The notes under the pieces were generated by a model that saw nothing but the letters and a program-made list of their open reading frames with translations, made no database searches and was not told where the DNA came from. DNA of 64,000 bases from Aureliella helgolandensis (GTDB lineage: Bacteria; Planctomycetota; Planctomycetia; Pirellulales; Pirellulaceae): contig NZ_CP036298.1 of the NCBI RefSeq assembly GCF_007752135.1, positions 8,114,501 through 8,178,500 of the forward strand, given 5' to 3'. This document shows positions 25,425 through 33,182 of this stretch, one piece after another (position 1 is the first letter of the stretch; the number at the start of each line of letters is the position of its first letter). A program made the position numbers and the translations under genes.

Positions 25425-26825
25425 CTAACGGTAAGGGTTGATGCCGCGCAACCGGCCCTCCACAACCGTAGCCAACATCAGCAGCTGGAACAACTGCCCC
25501 TGATAGTATTCATCCAGGATGGGTATCGAGATTTGGGTCGCTGGAATTCGCGCCTCCCGCATGCCCTGCAAAGCATCCTCATAGACTTCGTCCAGAACGC
25601 TGGGCAGCGTTGGGGCAACGTCGGCTTCACCGCCGGACGGCTCCGCCACAAACAGGCCATTCACCCAGTTCCCGCTCGTTTCCGCCGAACTCCTCAGGGG
25701 ATCAAACCGACTGCGTTCCACTCGCACATAATGCACCAGTTTATTCGGTGGACCATTTTGGCATTGCTGCCCAAACCGACGATAATCACGTGGCATGGTA
25801 ACTGTCAGGGGTGTCGGACCAGCTCGCCGATGATTCAAGGCGCCAGTTACAACATGCTCATACCAGCGACCGGTCGCTTCCAACGCATCATTCCACACGC
25901 ACAAAGCACGGATCGGCTCATCACAGTGCACGTCCGCCAAATAGCTCACAGCGGCCAGCTGCAGCACGATGTTGTCGGCAGCTTTCGTGGTAGAAAAATG
26001 CTCATCAATCGCCTGCGCTCCCTCCATCAACTTCATAATGTTGATCCCCATCAGCGCACCGGGTACCAAACCAACATGAGAGAGCAGCGAAAATCGTTCG
26101 CCGACACTTGGAGGCACCGAAAACACATTCGGGCAGGCTAGACGCTCAGCAACCCCTCGCAGCTCCCCCTCCGCGCCCGTAACCGCGATGAATCGACTCC
26201 GAAGCAACTGCGGGTCGCCTCCGCAACTCACCGCCAGCGCTCGGAGGAACGGTTCAAGCACAGCTTGGACTTGGCGATCCTCCCCACTGGGGTCAATCAC
26301 CACTACCCCCCAGCTCTCCTGCACCCCAACTGCTGTCTGAGCACGGTGTGCGTTGAGAAGTTGCAAGAGCCCCTGCGTCGGATCATTGCCAAGACTGTTT
26401 CCGGCGAAATACATCCTTGGACGACTCCCCCGCGCGCCCCGAGAAAGCTGATTGAAGTAGGGTTGGCAACAACTCGCCAACATGGCTTCAGCCCCCAAGG
26501 AAGCTGTTTCACTCCCGAGCACCACGATGCTGTCAACTTCTGTCATCAGTCTCTTGGTAACCGCCAAGACGAGCGCCAACTCACTCCCTTGACGGTCCGC
26601 CTGATAGCTGGCCAATTGCTGCTGCGGCAATTGAAAAAACCCAGAGTGGAGCGGCAGCTTCTCCGCCGGAGTCGCGATGCTTCCGGCCAACATGGGGCCA
26701 TCGAGTTGCACCAGCTCATCCCGCAATCGATCGAGCACCGAAGCGAGACCGCTCAACTTCGCCCGTCGCTCCCCACCACCGGGAGGGAAGGCATCCGTTG
26801 AATCGAAGTTTAGCAGTGGTGGCAT
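25425..26825 (-). CDS. pgi: Glucose-6-phosphate isomerase, probably shortened at the C-terminus
   Basis: A 466-residue PGI-family protein, which interconverts glucose-6-phosphate and fructose-6-phosphate. Sugar-phosphate-site segments are VDSIVVLGSETASLGAEAML, FAGNSLGNDPTQGLL and FIAVTGAEGELRGVAE. The family signature is PSVGERFSLLSHVGLVPGALMGI. The end IPILDEYYQGQLFQLLMLATVVEGRLRGINPYR is the conserved C-terminal helix, but the frame stops at TAG right after GINPYR. Most relatives continue about 10-30 residues with a QPGVE..K motif that supplies the catalytic lysine. The missing tail does not occur in another frame downstream. Element A copy 3 begins 74 bases later, so a deletion is plausible. 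Activity may be lost or altered. Confidence 0.85.
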   Translation of the reverse strand: MPPLLNFDSTDAFPPGGGERRAKLSGLASVLDRLRDELVQLDGPMLAGSIATPAEKLPLHSGFFQLPQQQLASYQADRQGSELALVLAVTKRLMTEVDSIVVLGSETASLGAEAMLASCCQPYFNQLSRGARGSRPRMYFAGNSLGNDPTQGLLQLLNAHRAQTAVGVQESWGVVVIDPSGEDRQVQAVLEPFLRALAVSCGGDPQLLRSRFIAVTGAEGELRGVAERLACPNVFSVPPSVGERFSLLSHVGLVPGALMGINIMKLMEGAQAIDEHFSTTKAADNIVLQLAAVSYLADVHCDEPIRALCVWNDALEATGRWYEHVVTGALNHRRAGPTPLTVTMPRDYRRFGQQCQNGPPNKLVHYVRVERSRFDPLRSSAETSGNWVNGLFVAEPSGGEADVAPTLPSVLDEVYEDALQGMREARIPATQISIPILDEYYQGQLFQLLMLATVVEGRLRGINPYR

Positions 26826-27023
26826 GGGAGGCTCTTAGCAGCGATAGGAAATGCAGGCCAGAAATCTACAACATATCAACATGCAACGGAACCGCATGGC
26901 GTGTGCATGAAGTCTCCCTGTTTCGCTTTTTCGCGCGTGGGCTTCCCACCAATACGGATTTGCGAGAACAGTTTTTTGGATGAAAGTCAGCCTGTTCGAC
27001 GCTGACCGCTTGGCCGAAAACAC

Positions 27024-27051
27024 TTGACAGCCACGACCGCCTTGCTATTCT
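27024..27051 (+). promoter_or_regulatory. Sigma-70-type promoter of the cobalamin-riboswitch transcript
   Basis: A perfect -35 box TTGACA at 27024-27029 and a -10 box TATTCT at 27046-27051 are separated by 16 bases. The first riboswitch helix begins within 10 bases after the expected start site. This is the best promoter match found in the window. Confidence 0.8.
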
Positions 27052-27057
27052 CAGGGC

Positions 27058-27275
27058 AGCTTGTGGTGACGTGTGCTGGCAGTCTTTCAGCCACGTGAAC
27101 AGGGAACTCCGGTGAAACTCCGGGACGGACCGGCCGCTGTGAGCCGCTTGCATTTCGACAGAAATGCGACGAAACCCTCTTTCTAGAGATACCATTGCTT
27201 CCGTTAGATGGGAGCGAGAAGGTGTGTGGGATTCGTGAGTGGCAAGTCAGAAGACCTACCGCAAGTCGTTGCGTA
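27058..27275 (+). ncRNA. Cobalamin (B12) riboswitch
   Basis: The conserved core is easy to read: P3 arm ACGTG...CACGT followed by AACAGGGAACTCCGGTG, AAACTCCGGGACGGACCGGC and CGCTGTGAGCCG (27098-27145). The 3' B12 box AAGTCAGAAGACCTACCGC is at 27244-27262. These match the class elements GGGAA-CCGGTG-AAA-CCGG-CTG-CCCGC-ACTGTGA and the AGTCAGGAGACCTGCC box. It sits between the TTGACA/TATTCT promoter and a DUF1559 pseudopilin gene. The expression platform (27276-27369) contains GGGG/CCCC and GTCC/GGAC pairings but no plain U-tract terminator, so translational control is likelier. High B12 would normally switch off the downstream genes. Confidence 0.93.
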
Positions 27276-27369
27276 TTTGCCCTCCAGGTAATGGGGCTGA
27301 CGTGAATTTCGGTGCACCCCTGCCCCGATCTGTCCTTCCATTCCTAGCTGTACGGACCAGGCCATCCAC

Positions 27370-28152
27370 ATGTGCCGAAAATCCGCTTTTACGTTGGTCG
27401 AGCTGCTGGTGGTGATTGCCATTATTGGCATTCTCGTCGGATTGTTGCTACCGGCCGTGCAAGCAGCCCGCGAGGCCGCGCGTAAAGCTTCCTGCAAGAA
27501 CAACTTGCGGCAGATTGGCATCGCCCTCCACCAATACCACGACGCGCATCAATCCTTACCGACTGGCTGCATTGAGTGGCGTGCCTACCGAGCTCCCCCT
27601 ACCAGGCGGCAATTCGCCTGGTCTGCATTGCTACTCCCCTTCCTTGAGCAATCAAACCTCCATCAACAAATTGATTTCAACGTGCCTTACGACGCGCCAG
27701 CCAACGCGCCAGCCGCCGCCACTCGGCTTCAAGTATTCGAATGTCCAACAGCCCCCAACCGCCAGCTCTTGCGGGCTCAAACCGATTACGCGGGGCTGTA
27801 CGGCGAAATCATCAACGATCGCATCTCCGATGATGGCATCTTCCTCTACGACCAGCGAATCGCCTTTCGCGATATTCGCGACGGCCTATCGAATACCTTG
27901 GCGGTTTCAGAGGATGTGGGAGGCCCCGACAGTGAATGGATCAACGGACGCAATGTGTTCGTTCAGTCCGGCGGGATTAATGATCCTCAAGCCTGGATAG
28001 GCGACAACGAAATTCGCAGCCAACACACTGGCGGAGCCATGCTGTTGCACTGCGACAGCCACGTTGATTTTCTGAGCGAGTCGATCGACCGCCAGATTCT
28101 CGGGGCAATGATAACCCGGGCTACCGGCGACATCGTTCAATTACCCCAGTAG
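27370..28152 (+). CDS. DUF1559 pseudopilin-like protein under B12-riboswitch control
   Basis: A 260-residue protein with a type IV prepilin-like N-terminus (SAFTLVELLVVIAIIGILVG then LLLPAVQAAREAARKASCKN) and the DUF1559 region (NLRQIGIALHQYHDAHQSLPTG, RFAWSALLLPFLEQSNLHQ-type motif, GGAMLLHCDSHVDFLSE near the end). Planctomycetes have dozens of such proteins, thought to be cell-surface or secretion-system pseudopilins. It is the first gene after the cobalamin riboswitch and is followed after 59 bases by a PEP-CTERM protein, so both should answer to B12. A role in cobalamin scavenging is inferred from this context only. Confidence 0.88.
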   Translation: MCRKSAFTLVELLVVIAIIGILVGLLLPAVQAAREAARKASCKNNLRQIGIALHQYHDAHQSLPTGCIEWRAYRAPPTRRQFAWSALLLPFLEQSNLHQQIDFNVPYDAPANAPAAATRLQVFECPTAPNRQLLRAQTDYAGLYGEIINDRISDDGIFLYDQRIAFRDIRDGLSNTLAVSEDVGGPDSEWINGRNVFVQSGGINDPQAWIGDNEIRSQHTGGAMLLHCDSHVDFLSESIDRQILGAMITRATGDIVQLPQ

Positions 28153-28211
28153 TTTTGCAGACTCTTACTAATCCTCTCCCTGAAGTCTTACACCCCAGAG
28201 TTTTCCAGAAA

Positions 28212-29069
28212 ATGCAATATCCAACGACCCTCACAGCAATCCTGCTCATCGCTTTCTCACAAGCCGTTTCCGCAGCCGTAGTGGACTTCGAAGAACTCAC
28301 GGTCTATTCGGGAACTAGCGGAATTGAAAACGGTCAGCCCGGTGGCCAATTCTACAATGGAGATTCGGGGAACGGCAACAATTCCAATGGCTGGTCTAGC
28401 GGAGGTCTTTACTTTAGCAACAGTTTTGACAGAAGCGAATTTAACGGCATCACCTACGAATCGTGGACCGGCTGGGCATACTCGAACGTCCAAAACAACC
28501 TAACACCCGGTTTCACCAATCAATATGCCTCGTTTCCTGGTAGCGGAGCAGGTGGCAGTTCGAACTATGCTATCGCCTTCGCCTTCCCAGGCGACATCAC
28601 CTATATGAATATCGACGCTGGCATGGAGATCGCTGGGCTCGATATCAGCAACACGACCTACTCGTACCTCGCATTACGGGATGGAGTCTACGGCAGCAAA
28701 CCGTTCGGTGGCAATACAGGCAACGATCCCGACCTCTTCACGGTAACGCTCTCCGGTTACGACGCAGCGGGAGCTACAGGCAATCAGATTGGCTCTGTCG
28801 ATTTCAATTTGGCAGACTTCCGCGCTGCAAACAACAGCCTTGACTACATCGTTGACGCCTGGACCACGCTCGACTTGTCGGCGCTGGCTAGCGCTCGTTC
28901 CATAGCATTGAGCTTCACCTCAACGGACGCAGGGCAGTTTGGGATTAACACGCCTACCTATGTGGCCATCGACAACATTCGCCTGACGGCTGTCCCCGAG
29001 CCGAACTCGCTAGCGTTACTCAGCCTCGCCAGCTGGGCAATGTGCGCACGCCGCCGTCGATCACACTAA
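28212..29069 (+). CDS. DUF4465-like PEP-CTERM surface protein, B12-regulated unit
   Basis: About 285 residues from ATG 28212. A signal peptide (TTLTAILLIAFSQAVSAAVV) is followed by a beta-rich domain with the pattern of DUF4465: GGLYFSNSFDRSEFNGITY, WTGWAYSNVQNNLTPGFTNQ, GSGAGGSSNYAIAF, FTVTLSGYDAAGA, DFNLADFRAANN, and SFTSTDAGQFGINTPTYVAI. It ends in VPEPNSLALLSLASWAMCARRRR, a PEP-CTERM sorting tail. From memory, DUF4465-type proteins of Bacteroides (BtuH) are surface B12-binding proteins encoded in B12-riboswitch loci. If the family call holds, this would be a planctomycete cobalamin-capture protein. It follows the DUF1559 gene in the same direction. Confidence 0.82.
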   Translation: MQYPTTLTAILLIAFSQAVSAAVVDFEELTVYSGTSGIENGQPGGQFYNGDSGNGNNSNGWSSGGLYFSNSFDRSEFNGITYESWTGWAYSNVQNNLTPGFTNQYASFPGSGAGGSSNYAIAFAFPGDITYMNIDAGMEIAGLDISNTTYSYLALRDGVYGSKPFGGNTGNDPDLFTVTLSGYDAAGATGNQIGSVDFNLADFRAANNSLDYIVDAWTTLDLSALASARSIALSFTSTDAGQFGINTPTYVAIDNIRLTAVPEPNSLALLSLASWAMCARRRRSH

Positions 29070-29172
29070 CGCGTGGACCCTATATCTCAACGGGCAAACG
29101 CTCGGGGCGAGCCTTAACAGCCGCCGACCATGGCGTCCTAGCGACTTAGTGCGATCACCACCCCACGTCCGC

Positions 29173-29196
29173 TCGCACTCCTCATGAGGAGTGCGA
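29173..29196. repeat. 24-bp perfect palindrome
   Basis: TCGCACTCCT is followed by CATG and then the exact complement AGGAGTGCGA. It lies about 100 bases past the PEP-CTERM gene. It could form a 10-bp stem with a 4-base loop, but there is no T-tract on either side, so it may be a protein-binding site or a weak transcription pause. Confidence 0.6.
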
Positions 29197-29216
29197 ACTG
29201 CTACCGAAGTCTCCCC

Positions 29217-29543
29217 AGGGACAGACCACCGGGATGGTAGCCTCACCGCGAAGCCAGCATTTCAGCTCTAGCCAAAGCCCTCCATCTTTCCGCCTCCATC
29301 TTCCCGTCTCCGTGTTCACTACTCCACCAGAGAAAGCGTGCTCGCATGGCGCGTTCGAATGGGGACACACCCCGAACCTCCGTGCAGGGACAGACCACTG
29401 GGATGGTAGCCTCACTGGGAAGCTAGCATTTCAGTCCTAGCCATAGCTCTTCATCTTCCTGTCTTTATTTTTCCGTCTCCATCTTCCCGTCCCCCTGTTC
29501 ACCACTCCACCAGAGCAGACTCGCTCCAATGGGGACACAGCCC
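29217..29543. repeat. Two tandem copies of a ~157-bp intergenic repeat (period 169)
   Basis: Copy 1 is 29217-29373 and copy 2 is 29386-29543. Both open with AGGGACAGACCAC(C/T)GGGATG, carry GTAGCCTCAC and AGCATTTCAG, share TCTCCATCTTCCCGTC- and CACTCCACCAGAG-type text, and close with AATGGGGACACA. Divergence is visible but modest. Function is unknown. Confidence 0.75.
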
Positions 29544-29812
29544 GCGAGAGTCCTCTCAGTGAGAGTCGCGGCACTCGGGGAATGGGGAATGCTGGTGATG
29601 CCAATCCCCAGCTATCGCGAATACGCAAACACGCTCTGTCCCCGGTAGGGTGCTCTGTCCCTGGCGCGCTGTCCCTGGCGCGGCCAAGTTCGGGCAGTTT
29701 GTGATCGCCCCTGGCTGGATTGTTGAAAAACGCGATAATTTCTCGCAAGACTAGTGCTGACGAGACACTAGCGACTTTATGGACACCAGACCGAACCAAC
29801 TGAGAACCGATC

Positions 29813-31018
29813 ATGGACATGCATACACTGACCCGCGAGCTACAAGTCAAGAACAAGTCGAAAATCGTGATGCTGGTTGGCGATGGACTGGGTGGTTTGC
29901 CTATGACCGCGGGGGGTAAGACGGAGCTGGAAACAGCGAAAACACCTAATTTGGATGCCCTGGCTGCCAAGGGAGTTCAAGGATTGTCGATTCCAGTCAA
30001 ACCAGGGATTGCCCCCGGTTCGGGGCCAGGCCACTTGGGGCTCTTTGGCTACGATCCACTGGAGTATCAGATTGGACGTGGTGCCCTCGAGGCCACAGGG
30101 ATCGGTTTCGAATTGCAGGCTGGTGACGTCGCCATCCGCTGCAATTTCTGCACGCTCGACAACGCAGGCAACATCTCAGACCGCCGCGCTGGACGAATTT
30201 CCACCGAGGAAAGCACTCCGCTGGCCATCTCGTTGCGGCAAATCAAGATCCCTGGCATTGAGGTGTTTGTGGAACCGGTCAAGGAACACCGTTTTGTGGT
30301 CGTCTTCCGCGGACCAGGGCTGAAGGGAAGCGTCAAAGACACCGACCCGCAAGCGACCGGCGTCCCTCCCCTCGAGCCGGTTGCCGCCGACGAAGCCAGT
30401 CAGAAAACAGCCGAGGTTGCCAAAGAGTTCCTCAAACAAGCCAAAGAGATCCTGAAAAGCGAAAAGAAAGCCAACTTCCACACGATGCGTGGCTTTGCCG
30501 ATCGCCCCAACATGCCTACTTACCACGAGGTATACGGCCTGCGCGCGGCTGCCATTGCGGTCTACCCCATGTACAAAGGGCTTGCTCGCCTGGTCGGCAT
30601 GGACATCGTCGGAGAAGCACTCACCCTACAAGACCAAATGGATGTCCTGAAGCAGAATTGGGACGATTACGACTTCTTCTTCCTCCATTTCAAGTACACC
30701 GATAGCACGGGTGAAGATGGCAACTTTGACGAGAAAGTTCGCCGCACCGAAGAGCTCGATGGCTGCCTGAAGGCAATCACGGCTCTGAATCCAGAAGTGC
30801 TGATCGTTACTGGCGACCACTCGACGCCCGCCTACCTCAAGAGTCACTCCTGGCACCCTGTACCAACGCTGTTGGTCTCGGATTGCTGCCGCCCCGATCC
30901 ACACACCACGTTCGGCGAGTCGACAGCGATCACCGGAGGACTAGGACAATTTGAAGCCAAGTACCTCATGCTACTCGCGCTCTCCAATGCAGGTCGCATG
31001 GGTAAGTTTGGAGCTTAG
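29813..31018 (+). CDS. apgM: 2,3-bisphosphoglycerate-independent phosphoglycerate mutase, archaeal type
   Basis: A 401-residue cytosolic enzyme of glycolysis and gluconeogenesis converting 3-phosphoglycerate to 2-phosphoglycerate. It belongs to the alkaline-phosphatase superfamily: the metal-site start KIVMLVGDGLGG, ELETAKTPNLDALAAKG, the active-site region PGSGPGHLGLFGYDP, RCNFCTLDNAGNISDRRAGR, and the second metal site VLIVTGDHSTPAYLKSHSWHPVP. This is the archaeal-type (ApgM) form common in planctomycetes. Two near ATGs (29813 and 29819) are possible starts. A GC-rich hairpin 30 bases after the stop may end the transcript. Confidence 0.93.
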   Translation: MDMHTLTRELQVKNKSKIVMLVGDGLGGLPMTAGGKTELETAKTPNLDALAAKGVQGLSIPVKPGIAPGSGPGHLGLFGYDPLEYQIGRGALEATGIGFELQAGDVAIRCNFCTLDNAGNISDRRAGRISTEESTPLAISLRQIKIPGIEVFVEPVKEHRFVVVFRGPGLKGSVKDTDPQATGVPPLEPVAADEASQKTAEVAKEFLKQAKEILKSEKKANFHTMRGFADRPNMPTYHEVYGLRAAAIAVYPMYKGLARLVGMDIVGEALTLQDQMDVLKQNWDDYDFFFLHFKYTDSTGEDGNFDEKVRRTEELDGCLKAITALNPEVLIVTGDHSTPAYLKSHSWHPVPTLLVSDCCRPDPHTTFGESTAITGGLGQFEAKYLMLLALSNAGRMGKFGA

Positions 31019-31047
31019 TCTCGTACTGTGATTGAGAGTTGCAGTGT

Positions 31048-31070
31048 CCCTGCTCCTTGAGAGAGCGGGG
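31048..31070 (+). terminator. Possible weak terminator after apgM
   Basis: An 8-bp stem CCCTGCTC/GAGCGGGG (one G-U pair) closes a 7-base loop and is followed by CGTTTCGG, with only a short T run. It lies 30 bases past the stop codon. The weak tail makes this tentative. Confidence 0.4.
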
Positions 31071-31299
31071 CGTTTCGGCCGAAAGAGAGAGCCAAGACGC
31101 GATCCGCCACCCCATAGCGGATTACTGACATGGCAAGCCGGGGCCGTGTGAGCCAAGCAGGGGTAATCGCCGCTGCAGGATATTTAGAAGTACGCCGCGA
31201 CTCGCAAAACCACAAACATGCTCAGGGTGACCAGCCGCTAACGAACTTCGCAAGAGTGACGGCCAATCGCCCACGCTGGGAGTCGTAAATCTGCCGCGA

Positions 31300-32274
31300 C
31301 TAGACCTCTATCGCTTCACCGCGAGCGGCATGAGATGTGAAAATTTTGGGACAGTATCTGCGCACCATCTCGGGAGGAACAAAAGCCAAGTTGGCGGTGA
31401 GCATGATAACCCCAAAGGTGACCATCCCCAAAGCAAGGCCGATCCCGGCATGCACCAGGACGGCCATGCCTAGCGCAAACGGACGGGTCGCTCGGGGCCA
31501 TACCAAGGCACAATAGAACGTCTCCCAAAAAAGCGTCAGTGACGTCAACGTGGCGATCAAAAATGGCATATACCCCAGCCACGTGATATCGAGTGATTGG
31601 TACTCGAAGTTCACGGCGGAAAACCACAACGCGCTCCCGTCAAACCACATCTCGCCACGCATCTTACTGAGCCCACCGAACAGGTAGATGACACAAAGAT
31701 GCAGCTGAATCAACCGCGTCGCCACATTATTACCGACCGATGCTCGGGCACTTGGCAACCAATAACTCTCTCCACGCCGATCGCGCCAGACCGCATCGAC
31801 GCTCCATACGCTACCGCTGCGGGCCACCATCAAATACATGGCCAACAACATCACGATTTGATCCAGCCCGAAGAGCGCCCCGGTCATGCGATGGCAAACC
31901 ATCAATGTCATCCACCACGCCAGCGGGATCGTCACCCGCGTCGCACACCCCAGCATCATTAGCAAACTAGCTAGAATGGCTACCAGCTCATGGCTCATCA
32001 ATACCCAGGGTTGGTCGACGTAGAACAACCAGCTCCACGACCAATCTTGGGCATGCAATTGCTGAATAGCCGCTGCATCGATCCACGCGGCCTCCCCCAT
32101 GAAATCGGTCAGCAAGCTAGTCCAAATCACATGCACATAGGCAAGCATCCCACCACATAGGATCCGGATGATCGCCAGAGTATGCGGCAATTGCGGGGTG
32201 AACCAGAAGCGATCCCAACCCTCAAGCAGCGATTTCCCCCAGACAATGGGAGAATCAAGTTGCCCATCCTTCAT
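31300..32274 (-). CDS. HTTM-domain (gamma-carboxylase-like) membrane protein
   Basis: A 324-residue protein with about seven membrane helices. Family pattern: RFWFTPQLPHTLAIIRILCGGMLAYVHV at the start, MMLGCATRVTIPLAWWMTLM, LIQLHLCVIYLFGGLSKMRGEMWFDGSALWF, and WETFYCALVWPRATRPFALGMAVLVHAGIGLALG. This is the HTTM fold (horizontally transferred transmembrane domain) related to vitamin-K-dependent gamma-carboxylase. The ATG at 32274 overlaps the TGA of the upstream gene as ATGA, so the two proteins are made together. Bacterial HTTM proteins usually have unknown substrates. The catalytic lysine cannot be assigned with confidence. Confidence 0.87.
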   Translation of the reverse strand: MKDGQLDSPIVWGKSLLEGWDRFWFTPQLPHTLAIIRILCGGMLAYVHVIWTSLLTDFMGEAAWIDAAAIQQLHAQDWSWSWLFYVDQPWVLMSHELVAILASLLMMLGCATRVTIPLAWWMTLMVCHRMTGALFGLDQIVMLLAMYLMVARSGSVWSVDAVWRDRRGESYWLPSARASVGNNVATRLIQLHLCVIYLFGGLSKMRGEMWFDGSALWFSAVNFEYQSLDITWLGYMPFLIATLTSLTLFWETFYCALVWPRATRPFALGMAVLVHAGIGLALGMVTFGVIMLTANLAFVPPEMVRRYCPKIFTSHAARGEAIEV

Positions 32275-33017
32275 GGCCCCACCTCTTCTGCTGTGGCTGC
32301 TGGATACAGAATGCGTGGATCGGCAGGGCCTGGCATCATGGGGTCCAAGGGCGCATCAGGCAACATGATATACAACGCTGGATCATCCAACCGCAGCCGC
32401 TGCTCCAAGACTTCTTGACTACTAGGCAAGCGATGCTCCAAGCGGTCGATCACTGCGAGCGTTGCTCCAAAACGCACTTCCAAGTGACGTTGCATCGAAT
32501 CGCGGATTCTTTCGAACAACGCGCGGTCAAACTTCCAGTCTTGCGCTAGGGGATCGTTGGCCACGGCCACCTCAGGTGGTACCGGCGGGATGTGCAACTG
32601 ATGCAAGAATTCGGCAAGCATAAAATGCCGATGATAAAGCAGTCGCGGCCACTGCGCCTGCTTATCAGGAAAGCGTACGCGGGCATCTTCCGCATCTTCG
32701 TACGAAAGCCGGCATTCCAACAAATGACTTGGCCCCGGCTCAGGCGCAAAGAAAAAATAGCCATGGTTCAAGTAGGCAAATTCGGTATACGGGGCTAACA
32801 CGCTCCGCAAGGGCGTCAAGACATTGGATAACCTTCTCGGGCTGCGACTAAACAGCTGAAAAGGCTCGACGACCACCGCGCTCAGATGCAATAACAACAG
32901 CAGACTCAGCGCCAACTTAGCCCTCGACCCAAGCAACTTTGCTTCCCGAGGCCCCGCTGACCGCTGCCCAGATCGATCGTCGGTTCTCTGATTACCCTGC
33001 ATGGCTCTACGAGACAT
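32271..33017 (-). CDS. Single-pass membrane partner protein of the HTTM protein
   Basis: A 248-residue protein. One membrane segment lies near residues 33-50 (LALSLLLLLHLSAVVVEPF). The following soluble part contains LAPYTEFAYLNHGYFFFAPEPGPSHLLECRL, PRLLYHRHFMLAEFLHQLH and a Pro-rich acidic tail. The string YLNHGYFFFAPEPG and the H-x-H pattern recur in planctomycete proteins encoded next to HTTM genes. GGAG about 6 bases upstream supports the start. The 4-base ATGA overlap with the HTTM gene suggests a two-subunit unit. Function is unknown. Confidence 0.8.
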   Translation of the reverse strand: MSRRAMQGNQRTDDRSGQRSAGPREAKLLGSRAKLALSLLLLLHLSAVVVEPFQLFSRSPRRLSNVLTPLRSVLAPYTEFAYLNHGYFFFAPEPGPSHLLECRLSYEDAEDARVRFPDKQAQWPRLLYHRHFMLAEFLHQLHIPPVPPEVAVANDPLAQDWKFDRALFERIRDSMQRHLEVRFGATLAVIDRLEHRLPSSQEVLEQRLRLDDPALYIMLPDAPLDPMMPGPADPRILYPAATAEEVGP

Positions 33018-33098
33018 CCTAATCTCCTACAACGTCCAAACCTACGCGTGCCCCACTCACTCTCCCAGTCAATTGCATTAGAGTGTTACCGAAAGCGT

Positions 33099-33141
33099 GA
33101 AAAAAACAAACCCCCGCAGGTCATGAACCTACAGGGGTTGT
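33099..33141 (-). terminator. Intrinsic terminator of the TIGR03000 protein gene
   Basis: On the minus strand, AACCCCTGTAGGT and ACCTGCGGGGGTT pair around a short CATG loop with one bulge. The stem is followed by TGTTTTTTTC. It lies about 40 bases past the stop codon at 33183. Confidence 0.88.
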
Positions 33142-33182
33142 TGTGATTTCAGATAGGACGAAAGCTCCGCAAGCCTGCTCCC

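Larger units (their letters stand above)
29070..29812. other. Long gene-free stretch with palindrome and tandem repeat
   Basis: About 740 bases between the PEP-CTERM gene and the mutase gene. It contains a 24-bp perfect palindrome at 29173-29196 and two copies of a 157-bp repeat (separate entries). Near 29648-29682 the phrase CTGTCCCTGGCGCG is repeated. No coding region is supported. Confidence 0.6.
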
